Assembly (NCBI GenBank): GCA_023391425.1
Contig: JAEWAX010000158.1
Location: forward strand, 57,662-121,661
From: Bacillota bacterium
GTDB lineage: Bacteria > Bacillota > Clostridia > Acetivibrionales > DSM-1351
Length of the DNA stretch: 64,000 bases
Direction: 5' to 3'
In this document: positions 1 through 8,750 of the stretch, in pieces
Position numbering within the stretch: position 1 is the first letter of the stretch
Layout of the letters: each line of letters opens with the position of its first letter
Made by a program: the position numbers and the translations under genes
Notes under the pieces: model-generated
What the model was told of the DNA's origin: nothing
Database searches by the model: none
Seen by the model: only the letters and a program-made list of their open reading frames with translations

Positions 1-418
1 CATTTGACAAGCTAAGCTTCAATTCATTATAAGAAATTATATCTTGAGAGTTGGAACCCTGAACTCTCCTTAGTATAGAGGAGATTCTTGCCAAGAGAAT
101 TTGAGTATTATATGGTTTTGTAATAAAATCATCAGCACCTAAATTCATACTCATAAGCTCATCCACCTCACTGTCCCTGCTTGTAACTACTATTATCGGA
201 GTATCAGAGCTTTTTCTTAATTCTCTGCATATATAGTATCCATCAAACATAGGCAGGTTTATATCCAAAAGTATCAAATCTGGTGCTTGCTTGAAAATAT
301 AATCAATAATATTTTCAAAGCTTGCTGGAGCAGAAACCTCATAACCGTATCTGGTTAGAAAAGTTCTAAGTTCTTCTCTTATAGTTTCAGTATCTTCTAT
401 AATAATAATCTTTGGCAT
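1..418 (-). CDS. OmpR-family response regulator, partial (C-terminus outside window)
   Basis: The reading frame runs off the left edge, so only about 139 N-terminal residues are visible. It begins MPKIIIIEDTETIREEL and is a receiver domain: the acidic pair is near residues 9-10, the phospho-acceptor Asp lies in LILLDINLP, the conserved Thr in IIVVTS and the Lys in DFITKPY. After the receiver comes a linker of the kind that leads to a winged-helix DNA-binding domain (ILLARISSILRR), typical of OmpR/PhoB regulators. A GGGAG ribosome site lies 7 nt before the ATG. The partner histidine kinase would be expected beyond the left edge. The target genes cannot be read from here. Confidence 0.85.
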   Translation of the reverse strand, partial: MPKIIIIEDTETIREELRTFLTRYGYEVSAPASFENIIDYIFKQAPDLILLDINLPMFDGYYICRELRKSSDTPIIVVTSRDSEVDELMSMNLGADDFITKPYNTQILLARISSILRRVQGSNSQDIISYNELKLSLSN

Positions 419-456
419 AGATTTACTCCCTTTGTTAAAAATATTGGTTTTAAGTT

Positions 457-485
457 ATTATAATTGATTATAACCATTACTGCAA
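457..485 (-). promoter_or_regulatory. Sigma-A-type promoter of the OmpR regulator
   Basis: On the minus strand TTGCAG (480-485) and TATAAT (457-462) are separated by 17 bp, about 40 bp before the regulator ATG. The -10 is a perfect consensus and the -35 matches 4 of 6. Confidence 0.55.
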
Positions 486-797
486 AAAACAATCATTACA
501 GAAATGCAGCAAGAGCAGCGTTGGAAAATGTACTACATGTAAAAATAAATGGCAGTAGATTGAAGAATAGGAGAGTATGGTTGCCATAATAAATTAGACA
601 CACTTGGTTTTAAATCACTTCTCGTTGGTATGTACCTTGAGTAATTTTTTTACCCCTCATTTTTAGAAAGTTTTCCACGAGTTTACCCTTGAGATTTATA
701 AAAAGCCATAAAAACATTAACCCCTACGGCATTTGCCTTCGTTCCTCAATCCGTGTACTACGTACATAGAGTTGGTACATAAAAAAAAAATGAAATA
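486..797. other. Intergenic stretch without recognisable gene
   Basis: No convincing coding frame. A minus-strand 18-codon ORF at 724-780 (MYQLYVRSTRIEERRQMP) and the palindromic GTATGTAC/ACGTACAT patches look like remnants of something longer, but no family can be named. Confidence 0.4.
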
Positions 798-848
798 TAA
801 AAAAAAAGCTTCTACAACCCTTTATTTACAAAGGTTTGTAGAAGCTTT
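798..848 (-). terminator. Rho-independent terminator of the reverse rubrerythrin
   Basis: The arms AAAGCTTCTACAA and TTGTAGAAGCTTT form a long stem. Read on the minus strand it is followed by a run of nine T residues, just after the rubrerythrin stop. Confidence 0.85.
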
Positions 849-876
849 GTGAGCCACCAAAGTATATATGGTCGGC

Positions 877-1422
877 TTACTTAAAATATCTCTCCAGCAA
901 TCCCTTAAACCCTGCGCCGTGTCTTGCTTCGTCCTTACACATCTCATGAACTGTATCATGAATAGCATCTAAGTTGAGCTGTTTTGCTTTTGTAGCTAAA
1001 TCCTTTTTGCCTTTGCAAGCACCAGCCTCAGCCTCAGCTCTTAACTGAAGATTTTTCTTTGTATCTGGATAAACAACTTCTCCTAGCAATTCAGCAAATT
1101 TTGCAGCATGTTCAGCTTCTTCCCAAGCAGCAAGCTTATAAAAAGCACCTATTTCCGGATAGCCTTCACGCTCAGCTTGTCTTGCCATTGCAAGATACAT
1201 TCCTACTTCTGTACATTCGCCCATAAAGTTAGCTCTTAAGCCTTCCAATATCTCAGCGTCAACACCCTGTGCAACACCGATTCTGTGTTCATCAGCCCAT
1301 TGTGCAGAGTTTTCAGTCTGCTCTACAAACTTCTCCTTTGGTGCCTTGCACTGAGGGCAATTATCTGGAGCTGTATTTCCATAATGTACGTATCCACAAA
1401 CTGAGCAAACAAATTTTTTCAT
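877..1422 (-). CDS. Reverse rubrerythrin (N-terminal rubredoxin domain, C-terminal ferritin-like domain)
   Basis: A 181-residue protein in which the rubredoxin iron site comes first (Cys6, Cys9, Cys22, Cys25; CSVCGY and CPQCKAP). A four-helix diiron domain with the E-x6-Y and EExxH-type ligands (RANFMGECTEVGMYLAMA, AAWEEAEHAAKF, CKDEARHGAGFKGLL) follows. This domain order is that of the clostridial NADH peroxidase rubperoxin/reverse rubrerythrin, which reduces hydrogen peroxide with electrons from reduced rubredoxin. It acts in the cytoplasm and is monocistronic, with an AGGAGG site before the ATG and a strong terminator behind. A classical rubrerythrin with the opposite domain order lies at 14713. 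Confidence 0.9.
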   Translation of the reverse strand: MKKFVCSVCGYVHYGNTAPDNCPQCKAPKEKFVEQTENSAQWADEHRIGVAQGVDAEILEGLRANFMGECTEVGMYLAMARQAEREGYPEIGAFYKLAAWEEAEHAAKFAELLGEVVYPDTKKNLQLRAEAEAGACKGKKDLATKAKQLNLDAIHDTVHEMCKDEARHGAGFKGLLERYFK

Positions 1423-1649
1423 AACTTTTAAATCCTCCTATAATGTATAATTTTAATAATTCAATTTTTAAATTTTAGTAGCCGACTTCATTCTTTACCG
1501 GCAACGATATATATATACCCTACAGTAATTTTTTAAAACAATTTTTTTGATTTCCTTTTTTTACAGAGCATTTTATACTAAAAAAGCATTTCATACTAAA
1601 AAGCATTTCATACTAAAATCTCTTCCTACTATAACTATGCACTTTTTAA

Positions 1650-2474
1650 TCATAGTTTTTGGCATGTGGGGCAGAAATAGATACTCCCACCCATGTAAGC
1701 CTCTTTTTTTATGGTATCTCCACATACTTTGCATGGCTCATCCGAGGTGTTTTTACACAGTTTTGTGCTATAGCCTCCAAAGCAGCCAAACAAATCACGT
1801 TCTGTGTTCCTACCTCCGCTGATAGTCATTTCTGCAAGAGTATCTTTTATTGAGTGAAAAAGAATACGTATATCTGAGTCAGATAATGTACTTATCTTTT
1901 TCTTTGGATGTAATTTCGCATTATAAAGGATATCTTGCAGTACACCGTTTCCAAGTCCCGGAATACGTTGTTCCGTTGCAAGCAAAGCCTTTAATGAAAT
2001 ATCTTTAGTTGTTTCTTTAAGGATACTATTAAAATATGCTTCATCAAAGCCTTTAGACAAAGGATTTGGTTTTTCTTTAGCTGTAAGATAATATGGGTTA
2101 GTATTCTGTCCAGCAGGGTATGCATATAAGCCGCCAAACATCTGCACAGATGCTATTATCGATGAATAATCTTCAAATTCAATATGTAGCTGATGCTTTG
2201 TTGGAAGTTTTTCACCCTCTTGATAGTAGCGTAGGTTAATGCCGTCACATAGCAGAACGCACACATCTTCAGCAATTACTTCTACAAAGCCACCAAGACT
2301 TACGACCTTATTTATTGTTTTATCATATAATAATTCATGATAACCCTGTGGATCTCCAAAGTACCAAGCAAATTTATGAGGATGCTGCGCTGCAACAACA
2401 TTCATAATTCTTTTTCCTATAGTAATCTCGTTTAGTTGCTGAGATATTGCACTCGCCTCTGGAAGTTCCAACAT
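1650..2474 (-). CDS. Fpg/Nei-family DNA glycosylase-like protein with Leu at position 2
   Basis: A 274-residue protein with the Fpg/Nei layout. It has the N-terminal ELPEA motif, the helix-two-turn-helix segment with the GLGNG signature (IPGLGNGVLQDILY), and a C-terminal zinc finger with two CxxC pairs (CKVCG and CPTCQ). The family removes oxidised bases and cuts the strand using the N-terminal Pro2 amine. Here the protein reads Met-Leu-Glu-Leu-Pro-Glu, so the usual Pro2 is Leu, and the start is fixed by an AGGAGG site 9 nt upstream. The catalytic Glu3 is retained. It could be a divergent glycosylase using another nucleophile or a lesion-binding protein. The DUF445 gene is immediately upstream in the same orientation (18 bp gap), so the two are probably cotranscribed. 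Confidence 0.8.
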   Translation of the reverse strand: MLELPEASAISQQLNEITIGKRIMNVVAAQHPHKFAWYFGDPQGYHELLYDKTINKVVSLGGFVEVIAEDVCVLLCDGINLRYYQEGEKLPTKHQLHIEFEDYSSIIASVQMFGGLYAYPAGQNTNPYYLTAKEKPNPLSKGFDEAYFNSILKETTKDISLKALLATEQRIPGLGNGVLQDILYNAKLHPKKKISTLSDSDIRILFHSIKDTLAEMTISGGRNTERDLFGCFGGYSTKLCKNTSDEPCKVCGDTIKKEAYMGGSIYFCPTCQKL

Positions 2475-2492
2475 TAAAACATTCCTCCTATC

Positions 2493-3746
2493 CTAAAATA
2501 GCATTGACAAGAAATGAATAGCAAGCCCAGCTAATCCACCTATAACAGTACCATTGATCCTAATATACTGTAAGTCAGCTCCAACCTGCACCTCAAGCTT
2601 GTCGACCATATCCTTGGTCTCCCAGCCATCCATTGTATCATAGATTAGCGAGCCTACCTTATTCCCGTATAGTGAAACCAGTCCCTCAACGGCATCAATT
2701 ATAGTATCATCAATATATTCCTTGAGTTCATCGTTTTTTGATATTTCTATTACAATCTTATCCAAGATAGAACTTATTTTCTCAGTTAACTCTTCTTCAT
2801 TTACAATAATAGAGTTTTTAAAATCTATTACTACTTCAATTATCTTATGTTGAAGTTCATCATATAACTCTGATTTTATAATTTGCTCCTTTAGGAGCTC
2901 TCCTTTATCTATCAGTTCCTGTGAATTTTTCATATCGTCAAGAAGCTTTGGAAGCGCAGATAGCATTAGCTTATTTATCTCAACCTCATCATTAGTATCA
3001 AGCTCTTCAACCTGTTTATTTAAGAACTCCAATATTTTTTTATAAATCAAATCACCAATAAACGGCATAGTAAAGGTTTTATTTATTCCACCTAAAACCA
3101 GCATAGTCTTTTCTTTATTTTCACCAATAAAATTATATGTAGCATTCAATAACCCCTTGACTAACGGTTTATGATAGCCCAACTCCAATGCAGGTTCTAA
3201 AACAGTTCCTAACGTAGGATATAGTTTCAAGCCATCAATTTTTTTGTCAATTTGTAGTTTTATATAACCTTCTAGTTTTGAGTCATCAATAAATGTATTA
3301 ACGAGAGAAGGTAGTTTTTTTGCTATACCTTTTGCAATTTTATCTCTATTCTGCTCAACATAATGTGCTACCTTCTGGGTGACACTCACCTTATCTAGCT
3401 TGGCTTTGATAATCTCAGGCGTGAAGAAATTTGAAACTACAAAATTAGATAGAGCTTGTGCAATCCTCTTCTTATTATTTGAAATTATTGCTGTGTGGGG
3501 AATTATTTTTAGACCTAATGGGTGCCTAAATAGTGCAACTACAGCAAACCAATCTGCAAGTGCGCCAACCATTGATGCTTCAGCAAATGCAGCAACAGAT
3601 GAGAAGAATAAGCCTTTGTTTTCGTATCTCTTAAAGACTATAAAAACAATGGTCATAAATACTAACAACGAGGTTGCAATTATTCTCATACTTCTTAACT
3701 TTTTTCTTAAATTTTCTTCTTCGTTTTTATAACTATATTTATCCAT
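2493..3746 (-). CDS. DUF445 family membrane protein
   Basis: About 417 residues. It starts with a charged N-terminus and a hydrophobic helix (ATSLLVFMTIVFIVF), followed by the DUF445 hallmark ADWFAVVALFRHPLGLKIIPHTAII. A long helical, charged middle section predicts coiled-coil-like packing, and a final hydrophobic helix sits at the C-terminus (INGTVIGGLAGLAIHFL). The function of the family is unknown; members are membrane-anchored, and Bacillus YheB belongs to it. The start at 3746 (MDKYSY) is chosen over an ATG six bases upstream because the GGAG site then has an 8-nt spacing. Confidence 0.8.
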   Translation of the reverse strand: MDKYSYKNEEENLRKKLRSMRIIATSLLVFMTIVFIVFKRYENKGLFFSSVAAFAEASMVGALADWFAVVALFRHPLGLKIIPHTAIISNNKKRIAQALSNFVVSNFFTPEIIKAKLDKVSVTQKVAHYVEQNRDKIAKGIAKKLPSLVNTFIDDSKLEGYIKLQIDKKIDGLKLYPTLGTVLEPALELGYHKPLVKGLLNATYNFIGENKEKTMLVLGGINKTFTMPFIGDLIYKKILEFLNKQVEELDTNDEVEINKLMLSALPKLLDDMKNSQELIDKGELLKEQIIKSELYDELQHKIIEVVIDFKNSIIVNEEELTEKISSILDKIVIEISKNDELKEYIDDTIIDAVEGLVSLYGNKVGSLIYDTMDGWETKDMVDKLEVQVGADLQYIRINGTVIGGLAGLAIHFLSMLF

Positions 3747-3782
3747 ACCCATAACTCCATAAAAGCACTCAATGTTTTACTA

Positions 3783-4493
3783 TTATTTCTCTACATTCTG
3801 TGTTGTTTCAACTGTTTCTGTGACCTCAGCTGTTTCTGTGACTTCAGCTGTTTCTGCGGCTTCTGCTTTTTCTGCAGCTTCTGAAGCTTCTGCTTCCATT
3901 AACCTATTCAAGCTTTTTTCTATTTCATTTAAAATGTCATCTTTCCCGTTTTTGTTTAGCGATGAAAAAGATATTATTTTTGATGATTTATCTAATTCGA
4001 GTACTTTTCTAATTTCGTTAAGTCTAACATTTATTTGCGATCTAGTTATTTTATCTGACTTTGTAGCAACAATTAAGGCATTCAAACCAAAACCCTTTAT
4101 CCACTGATACATGATAATATCATCCTTGCTTGGTGAATGCCTAATATCTAAAAGGAGCACTACCAACCTTAGGTGGTTTTGTTTTCTTGAATACAAATAT
4201 GTCTCTATAATATTCTCCCAAGAAGCCTTCATATCCTTCGAAACATTTGCGAAGCCATACCCAGGTAAATCCACGAGATAGAAGTTTTCATTTACATTAT
4301 AAAAATTGATTTGTCTTGTCTTACCTGGGGTACTTCCAACTCTAGCAAGACTTTTTCTATTTAATAGTGTATTTATTATAGAAGACTTTCCTACATTTGA
4401 TCTGCCAACAAAAGCCACCTCTGGATACCCTGTAACTGGGTATTGGTTGGGCTTTACAGCCGTAATTTCATGTTCAGCATTTTTTATTATCAT
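3783..4493 (-). CDS. ysxC: Ribosome-assembly GTPase YsxC/EngB with a repetitive acidic tail
   Basis: This is the essential TrmE-Era-EngA-type GTPase that helps assemble the 50S subunit. The G1 loop GRSNVGKS is at residues 30-37, G3 is DLPGYG and G4 is TKSD. The family normally ends near residue 195-200. This copy has an extra tail of about 38 residues from residue 199, made of Glu/Ala/Thr repeats (EAAEKAEAAETAEVTETAEV). The DNA shows matching short repeats, so the tail may have grown by slippage. An AAGGAA site precedes the ATG. The DUF445 gene follows 36 bp downstream. Confidence 0.92.
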   Translation of the reverse strand: MIIKNAEHEITAVKPNQYPVTGYPEVAFVGRSNVGKSSIINTLLNRKSLARVGSTPGKTRQINFYNVNENFYLVDLPGYGFANVSKDMKASWENIIETYLYSRKQNHLRLVVLLLDIRHSPSKDDIIMYQWIKGFGLNALIVATKSDKITRSQINVRLNEIRKVLELDKSSKIISFSSLNKNGKDDILNEIEKSLNRLMEAEASEAAEKAEAAETAEVTETAEVTETVETTQNVEK

Positions 4494-4520
4494 ATTATAG
4501 TTCCTTCCCTCTATTTAAAA

Positions 4521-4640
4521 GTTTATTAATTTGCATATAAAAGTTATTAATTGCATCTAAAATTATTAATTGCATCTAAAGTTACTAATTGAATCTAAAG
4601 TTACTAATTGCATCTAGAAGTTATAATTGCATTTAACATT
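4521..4640. repeat. Degenerate 20-bp tandem repeat upstream of ysxC
   Basis: Six successive imperfect copies of a unit of about 20 bp (core GTTATTAATTGCATCTAAA) fill the start of the gap before ysxC. Copies differ by one to three bases and the outer ones are most degenerate. The rest of the gap (4641-4767) shows no gene. Confidence 0.8.
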
Positions 4641-4767
4641 TTAAAATAGTTCAGTATGTCACGAAGCAACATAAACAGATTTGCAATATTAATATGTTGC
4701 CCATCTTTCTATACAAAATAGTTATATTATTATAATACATCACGTGAATTATACTATACAAAAATAA

Positions 4768-4811
4768 AAAAAGCAAAAACCAGTGAGTTGGTAAGCTGGT
4801 TTTTGCTTTAA
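4768..4811 (-). terminator. Terminator of the nupNOPQ operon
   Basis: The arms AAAGCAAAAACCAG and CTGGTTTTTGCTTT form a near-perfect hairpin. It is followed on the minus strand by a T-rich run, directly after the stop of the last permease gene. Confidence 0.85.
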
Positions 4812-4823
4812 GAAACTCTTTAA

Positions 4824-5789
4824 TTATCTTTGACCCATATCATACGGAATCCCTTCTGCTTTAGGTGCTCTAGATTTCTTGGATGTAAAGGCCAAAACTA
4901 CCATGGTTGCTAGATAAGGTAGCATTTTGTAAAAGGTTTGATTTATATTCAAAGCATCCAAAAATGAGATTAATGAAATCGAGTAGGCAACTGTCCGAAG
5001 AAATGCAAAAAATAATGCTGCAAGTAATATTTTAAGTGGCTTCCACTGTCCAAAAATCATTACAGCAAGTGCAAGGAAACCAAAGCCTGCAACACCAGTA
5101 TGACCGTTACAGTTACCGTCCATTACACCGACTGCGTAGAAAAAGCCGCCAATACCTCCAAGAATACCTGATATACCCACACCTGCATGACGCATGATAT
5201 ATACATTTATGCCAACTGAATCAGCTGCATGAGGATGTTCACCGCATGCACGAAGACGTAGGCCAAACTTTGTTTTGTAAAAAATTACAGTAGAAATAAT
5301 AACTAAAGCAATTCCTATGTACACAGTGATGTATGTATTCTGAAAAAATATTTTGCCAATCACGGGGATATTACTAAGTGATGGGACATCTTTGATATAG
5401 AAGTCCTTGTCAGTTGTAATACCGTCACTGTTAAAATACATTTTAGCGAACAGAAGTATAACAGCTGGAATTAACATATTAAGCGCTGTTCCAGTAATAG
5501 TTTGGTCTGCTTTCATATTAACAGCTGCAAAAGCAAGCAGCATTGAATAAAGTAATCCGCCAATTGCTGCAACAAACATACCCAGAAGCAAAATTACCTG
5601 TGCATCCATCGAGGTCCCCTGTACAAAGAAGACGAGCAGGCAACCAGAAAAAGCGCCGAACAACATAATACCCTCAAGGGCAATATTGATGATACCACTA
5701 CGTTCACTGAACATACCACCCAGCGCCACCAAAAGCAGAGGGACGGCAACAGGAAGCGTATTTTGAATCAAATAATATAATGTATCCAT
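4824..5789 (-). CDS. nupQ: Nucleoside ABC transporter permease (NupQ-like)
   Basis: A 321-residue integral membrane protein with about nine hydrophobic segments and the branched-chain/ribose-type permease motif (LRACGEHPHAADSVGINVYIMR). It is the second permease of the BMP-type importer. The N-terminal ERSGIINIALEGIMLFGA segment is typical of YufQ-class permeases. The ATG lies 3 bp past the stop of the upstream permease, with the ribosome site inside that gene, so the two are translationally coupled. It is the last gene of the operon before the hairpin terminator. Confidence 0.85.
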   Translation of the reverse strand: MDTLYYLIQNTLPVAVPLLLVALGGMFSERSGIINIALEGIMLFGAFSGCLLVFFVQGTSMDAQVILLLGMFVAAIGGLLYSMLLAFAAVNMKADQTITGTALNMLIPAVILLFAKMYFNSDGITTDKDFYIKDVPSLSNIPVIGKIFFQNTYITVYIGIALVIISTVIFYKTKFGLRLRACGEHPHAADSVGINVYIMRHAGVGISGILGGIGGFFYAVGVMDGNCNGHTGVAGFGFLALAVMIFGQWKPLKILLAALFFAFLRTVAYSISLISFLDALNINQTFYKMLPYLATMVVLAFTSKKSRAPKAEGIPYDMGQR

Positions 5790-5792
5790 GAC

Positions 5793-7151
5793 TTACGCCT
5801 CCTCCGTTTTATCATCTTTTATAGGCATATCTCTGTGCGAGATATCATTTACACTTATGGTTTTTTCTACATCCGAGATATCATTTACATTTGAAGGTTT
5901 TCCTGCGTCCGAGATATCATTTACGTTTGTAGGTTTTCCTGTGTTTGAGATATCATTTACGTTTGTAGGTTTTCCTGTGTTTGAAATATCATTTACATTT
6001 TTTTGTGCATTAGAGATTCTTTCTACAGTTTCTTTAGTATGTTTTTTCCTGTAACGCATTTTTATAAGCTTACCAACTGTTGCATTCATAATCATAGCAA
6101 AAGCTGAAAAATAAATAATAACAGCAATTACAACATCAATAATTTCAGGTTTATAGCCGTAAAGGCTTGCAAGTGTCCCACCACGCTGGATATATGAGAT
6201 AAACAATGCAGAAAATATAATACCGAGGGGGTTAGAGTTTCCAAGAAGTGCTACCGCAATACCATTAAACCCATTTGCAGCAATAACGCTTATTGGCTCG
6301 TAGGTCATACTACTGCCAGCAATGGTAGACGGTGCTAAAATAGAAAATGCTCCGCCAAGTCCAGCCATAGCACCAGCAATCATCATCGTGAAAATGATGT
6401 TTCTCTTGCCATTCATACCTGCATATATACTTGCATGTTTGTTATATCCCGTTGCTTTAAGTTCATATCCAAAGATAGTTCTATTCAGAACAACATATAA
6501 AATTACTGCTATAGCAATTGCAATAAAAATTGAGACATTTACACTGGAATTTGTAATTCCAAGAGTGGGTAGTTGTGCAGAAGCTGGAAGGTATTCTGTT
6601 CTCGTTTTCGATGAGATATACATTGTTGCATTGCCTTGAATAAGCATATCTACCAGATACATACCGATATAGTTAAACATTATGGAAGTAATAACTTCAT
6701 TAACATTTAGCAATGCCTTAAATATACCGGGAATAAAGCCCCAGAGCAATCCACCAACCATACCAGCCATAACACAGACTAACCAATGAATACTATCAGG
6801 TATGTCCCACATAAAACCTACATACAAAGCAAAAAACATACCCATTGTATATTGACCTGACGCCCCAATATTAAACAAACCCATTTTAAATGCAAAGCCA
6901 ACAGCTAGACCTGTCATTAAGATAGGAGTTGCAAAATAAAACACATCTCCAAAGCGCAATATGCCACCTAATAATACCGCCTGAAACCCCGAAAAAGAGT
7001 TTGCTGGACTTGCTATAGCCATAATAATAAATCCAAAAACAAGGCCTAGAAATATAGCTAGCAGTGCTGCACTAAATGTCGAAAAGCCCTTGCTTCTTGT
7101 CACTTTTTTTATATCAAATACTTTTAAGGAGTCAACTGTATTATTCCGCAT
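5793..7151 (-). CDS. nupP: Nucleoside ABC transporter permease (NupP-like) with a 12-residue repeat tail
   Basis: 452 residues. Residues 1 to about 365 are a polytopic permease of the BMP/nucleoside family (GLFNIGASGQYTMG and GYNKHASIYAGMNGKRN are characteristic). The last 90 or so residues are cytosolic and hydrophilic and contain five 12-residue repeats of the type NVNDISNTGKPT at residues 385-444, then an acidic end (KDDKTEEA). Such a tail is not a normal part of this permease family. The ATG follows an AAGGAGAT site 2 bp after nupO. Confidence 0.87.
   Translation of the reverse strand: MRNNTVDSLKVFDIKKVTRSKGFSTFSAALLAIFLGLVFGFIIMAIASPANSFSGFQAVLLGGILRFGDVFYFATPILMTGLAVGFAFKMGLFNIGASGQYTMGMFFALYVGFMWDIPDSIHWLVCVMAGMVGGLLWGFIPGIFKALLNVNEVITSIMFNYIGMYLVDMLIQGNATMYISSKTRTEYLPASAQLPTLGITNSSVNVSIFIAIAIAVILYVVLNRTIFGYELKATGYNKHASIYAGMNGKRNIIFTMMIAGAMAGLGGAFSILAPSTIAGSSMTYEPISVIAANGFNGIAVALLGNSNPLGIIFSALFISYIQRGGTLASLYGYKPEIIDVVIAVIIYFSAFAMIMNATVGKLIKMRYRKKHTKETVERISNAQKNVNDISNTGKPTNVNDISNTGKPTNVNDISDAGKPSNVNDISDVEKTISVNDISHRDMPIKDDKTEEA
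5820..5999 (-). repeat. Five 36-bp tandem repeats encoding the NupP tail
   Basis: Five in-frame 36-bp units encode VNDIS-containing 12-mers. The middle copies are almost identical and the distal copies have diverged. This explains the apparent opposite-strand open frame over the same bases. Confidence 0.9.
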
Positions 7152-7153
7152 TT

Positions 7154-8686
7154 TTAATCTCCTTTACCATTTCGTTTAGCGCCTGACATGTATAGACCAA
7201 GTTCTTGAACTGAAACTAACTTTGGATCTAGTTCACCCACTATTTCGCCCTCATAAATTACAAGAATACGATCACTTACATTCATAACCTCTTCAAGTTC
7301 AAGTGACACTAACAAAACTGCTTTACCAGCATCCCGTCTTGCTATTAGCTGCTTATGTATATACTCAATAGCCCCAACATCAAGCCCACGGGTAGGTTGA
7401 ACTGCAACTAACAACTCATGCTCCTTATCAATTTCACGAGCAATAATCGCCTTTTGCTGATTGCCTCCGGACATGCTTCGTACAGCTGTAATAGGCCCTT
7501 GACCGCTACGGACATCATATTGCTCAATCAATTTTTCAGCATATGAGCGAACAGTATGTCTTTTTACAAAATCAAAACGCTGAAACCCTGGCTGCCAATA
7601 GCGCTGTAGTACAAGATTTTCTTCCAGACTATAATCAAGAACAAGGCCATACTTTTGACGATCCTCAGGAATATGACTCATACCTGCTTTTGAACGAGTG
7701 CGGATATTTGCTTTTGTGATATCTTTACCGCAAAGGGTAATCCTTCCTCCACTTATCCTATCAAGACCCGTAAGCGCAGATATAAATTCAGTCTGTCCGT
7801 TTCCATCAATACCAGCCAGGCAAACTATTTCACCTGCCCTAACATCAAAAGAAACATTTTTAACAGCACTTTTTATATGGATCCTAGAGGGAACTATTAC
7901 ATTTCTCACAGAAAGTACAACTTTACCAGGCTCAGCAGCTTTCTTATCAACGTTAAAGATTATATCTCTTCCTACCATCATCCTTGATAGTTCTTCTTTA
8001 GTGGTTTCTTTTATTGTAACAGTTCCTATGCATTTACCCTTGCGTAATACCGTACAACGGTCGGCAACAGCAATAATTTCATTCAATTTATGTGTTATAA
8101 AAAGTATGGATTTACCTTCTTTTGCGAAGCCTCGCATTATTACCATAAGCTCGTCAATTTCCTGTGGAGTTAAAACTGCAGTTGGCTCGTCAAAAATTAA
8201 AATATCATTTTCACGATATAACATTTTAATGATTTCAACACGTTGCTGCATTCCGACAGAAATTTTTTCGATTAAAGCATCTGGGTCTACCTTTAGACCA
8301 TACTTTTCGCTAAGATTAATTATCTTTTCTCTGGCTTTTTTCTTCTGCAGAAAGCCCATTTTGTTAGGCTCAACGCCTAAAATAATATTTTCAAGAACAG
8401 TAAAAATTTCTACAAGCTTAAAGTGCTGATGAACCATGCCAATGCCAAGATTATTGGCGTCATTTGGGTTATTGATTTTTACAACCTTTCCATTCTTCCT
8501 AATCTCGCCCTTTTCAGCTTGGTATAAACCAAAGAGCACACTCATAAGTGTAGACTTCCCCGCACCGTTTTCCCCTAGCAAAGCGTGAATTTCACCCTTT
8601 CTTAATTGAAGGGTAATATCGTTATTTGCTATAATGCCAGGGAATTCCTTTGTTATATTAAGCATCTCAATAATATATTCTTCCAT
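7154..8686 (-). CDS. nupO: Nucleoside ABC transporter ATP-binding protein (NupO-like)
   Basis: A double ATPase with two ABC domains in one chain. The first has Walker A GENGAGKST, signature SVGMQQRVEI and Walker B ILIFDEPTAVL. The second has a degenerate Walker A (GIDGNGQTE), signature SMSGGNQQKAI and an altered Walker B, as usual in the sugar/nucleoside subfamily. The start at 8686 (MEEYIIEML, 510 residues) is preferred over an in-frame ATG 36 bp upstream because AGAGGG lies 5-6 nt before it; Bacillus NupO, as remembered, has the same length. It energises NupP/NupQ for nucleoside import. Confidence 0.9.
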   Translation of the reverse strand: MEEYIIEMLNITKEFPGIIANNDITLQLRKGEIHALLGENGAGKSTLMSVLFGLYQAEKGEIRKNGKVVKINNPNDANNLGIGMVHQHFKLVEIFTVLENIILGVEPNKMGFLQKKKAREKIINLSEKYGLKVDPDALIEKISVGMQQRVEIIKMLYRENDILIFDEPTAVLTPQEIDELMVIMRGFAKEGKSILFITHKLNEIIAVADRCTVLRKGKCIGTVTIKETTKEELSRMMVGRDIIFNVDKKAAEPGKVVLSVRNVIVPSRIHIKSAVKNVSFDVRAGEIVCLAGIDGNGQTEFISALTGLDRISGGRITLCGKDITKANIRTRSKAGMSHIPEDRQKYGLVLDYSLEENLVLQRYWQPGFQRFDFVKRHTVRSYAEKLIEQYDVRSGQGPITAVRSMSGGNQQKAIIAREIDKEHELLVAVQPTRGLDVGAIEYIHKQLIARRDAGKAVLLVSLELEEVMNVSDRILVIYEGEIVGELDPKLVSVQELGLYMSGAKRNGKGD

Positions 8687-8750
8687 ATTACCCTCTTCTG
8701 ACAGCATAAATTTATATTTCATCTGGTCTTACTCAACAAAGCACTACGTA

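Noticed and set aside
724..780. 18-codon ORF MYQLYVRSTRIEERRQMP
   Set aside because: Too short, no ribosome site, and no family recognised; kept only as a note on the intergenic region.
5820..5999. Regular 36-bp repeats resembling a small CRISPR array
   Set aside because: There are no unique spacers; the repeats are contiguous, in frame and encode the NupP tail.
5788..6054. Plus-strand ORF with FTFVGFPV repeats
   Set aside because: It is the antisense shadow of the NupP tail repeats, with no ribosome site.
7698..8429. 243-codon plus-strand ORF
   Set aside because: It lies fully antisense to nupO, whose ABC motifs are unmistakable, and its translation shows no domain.
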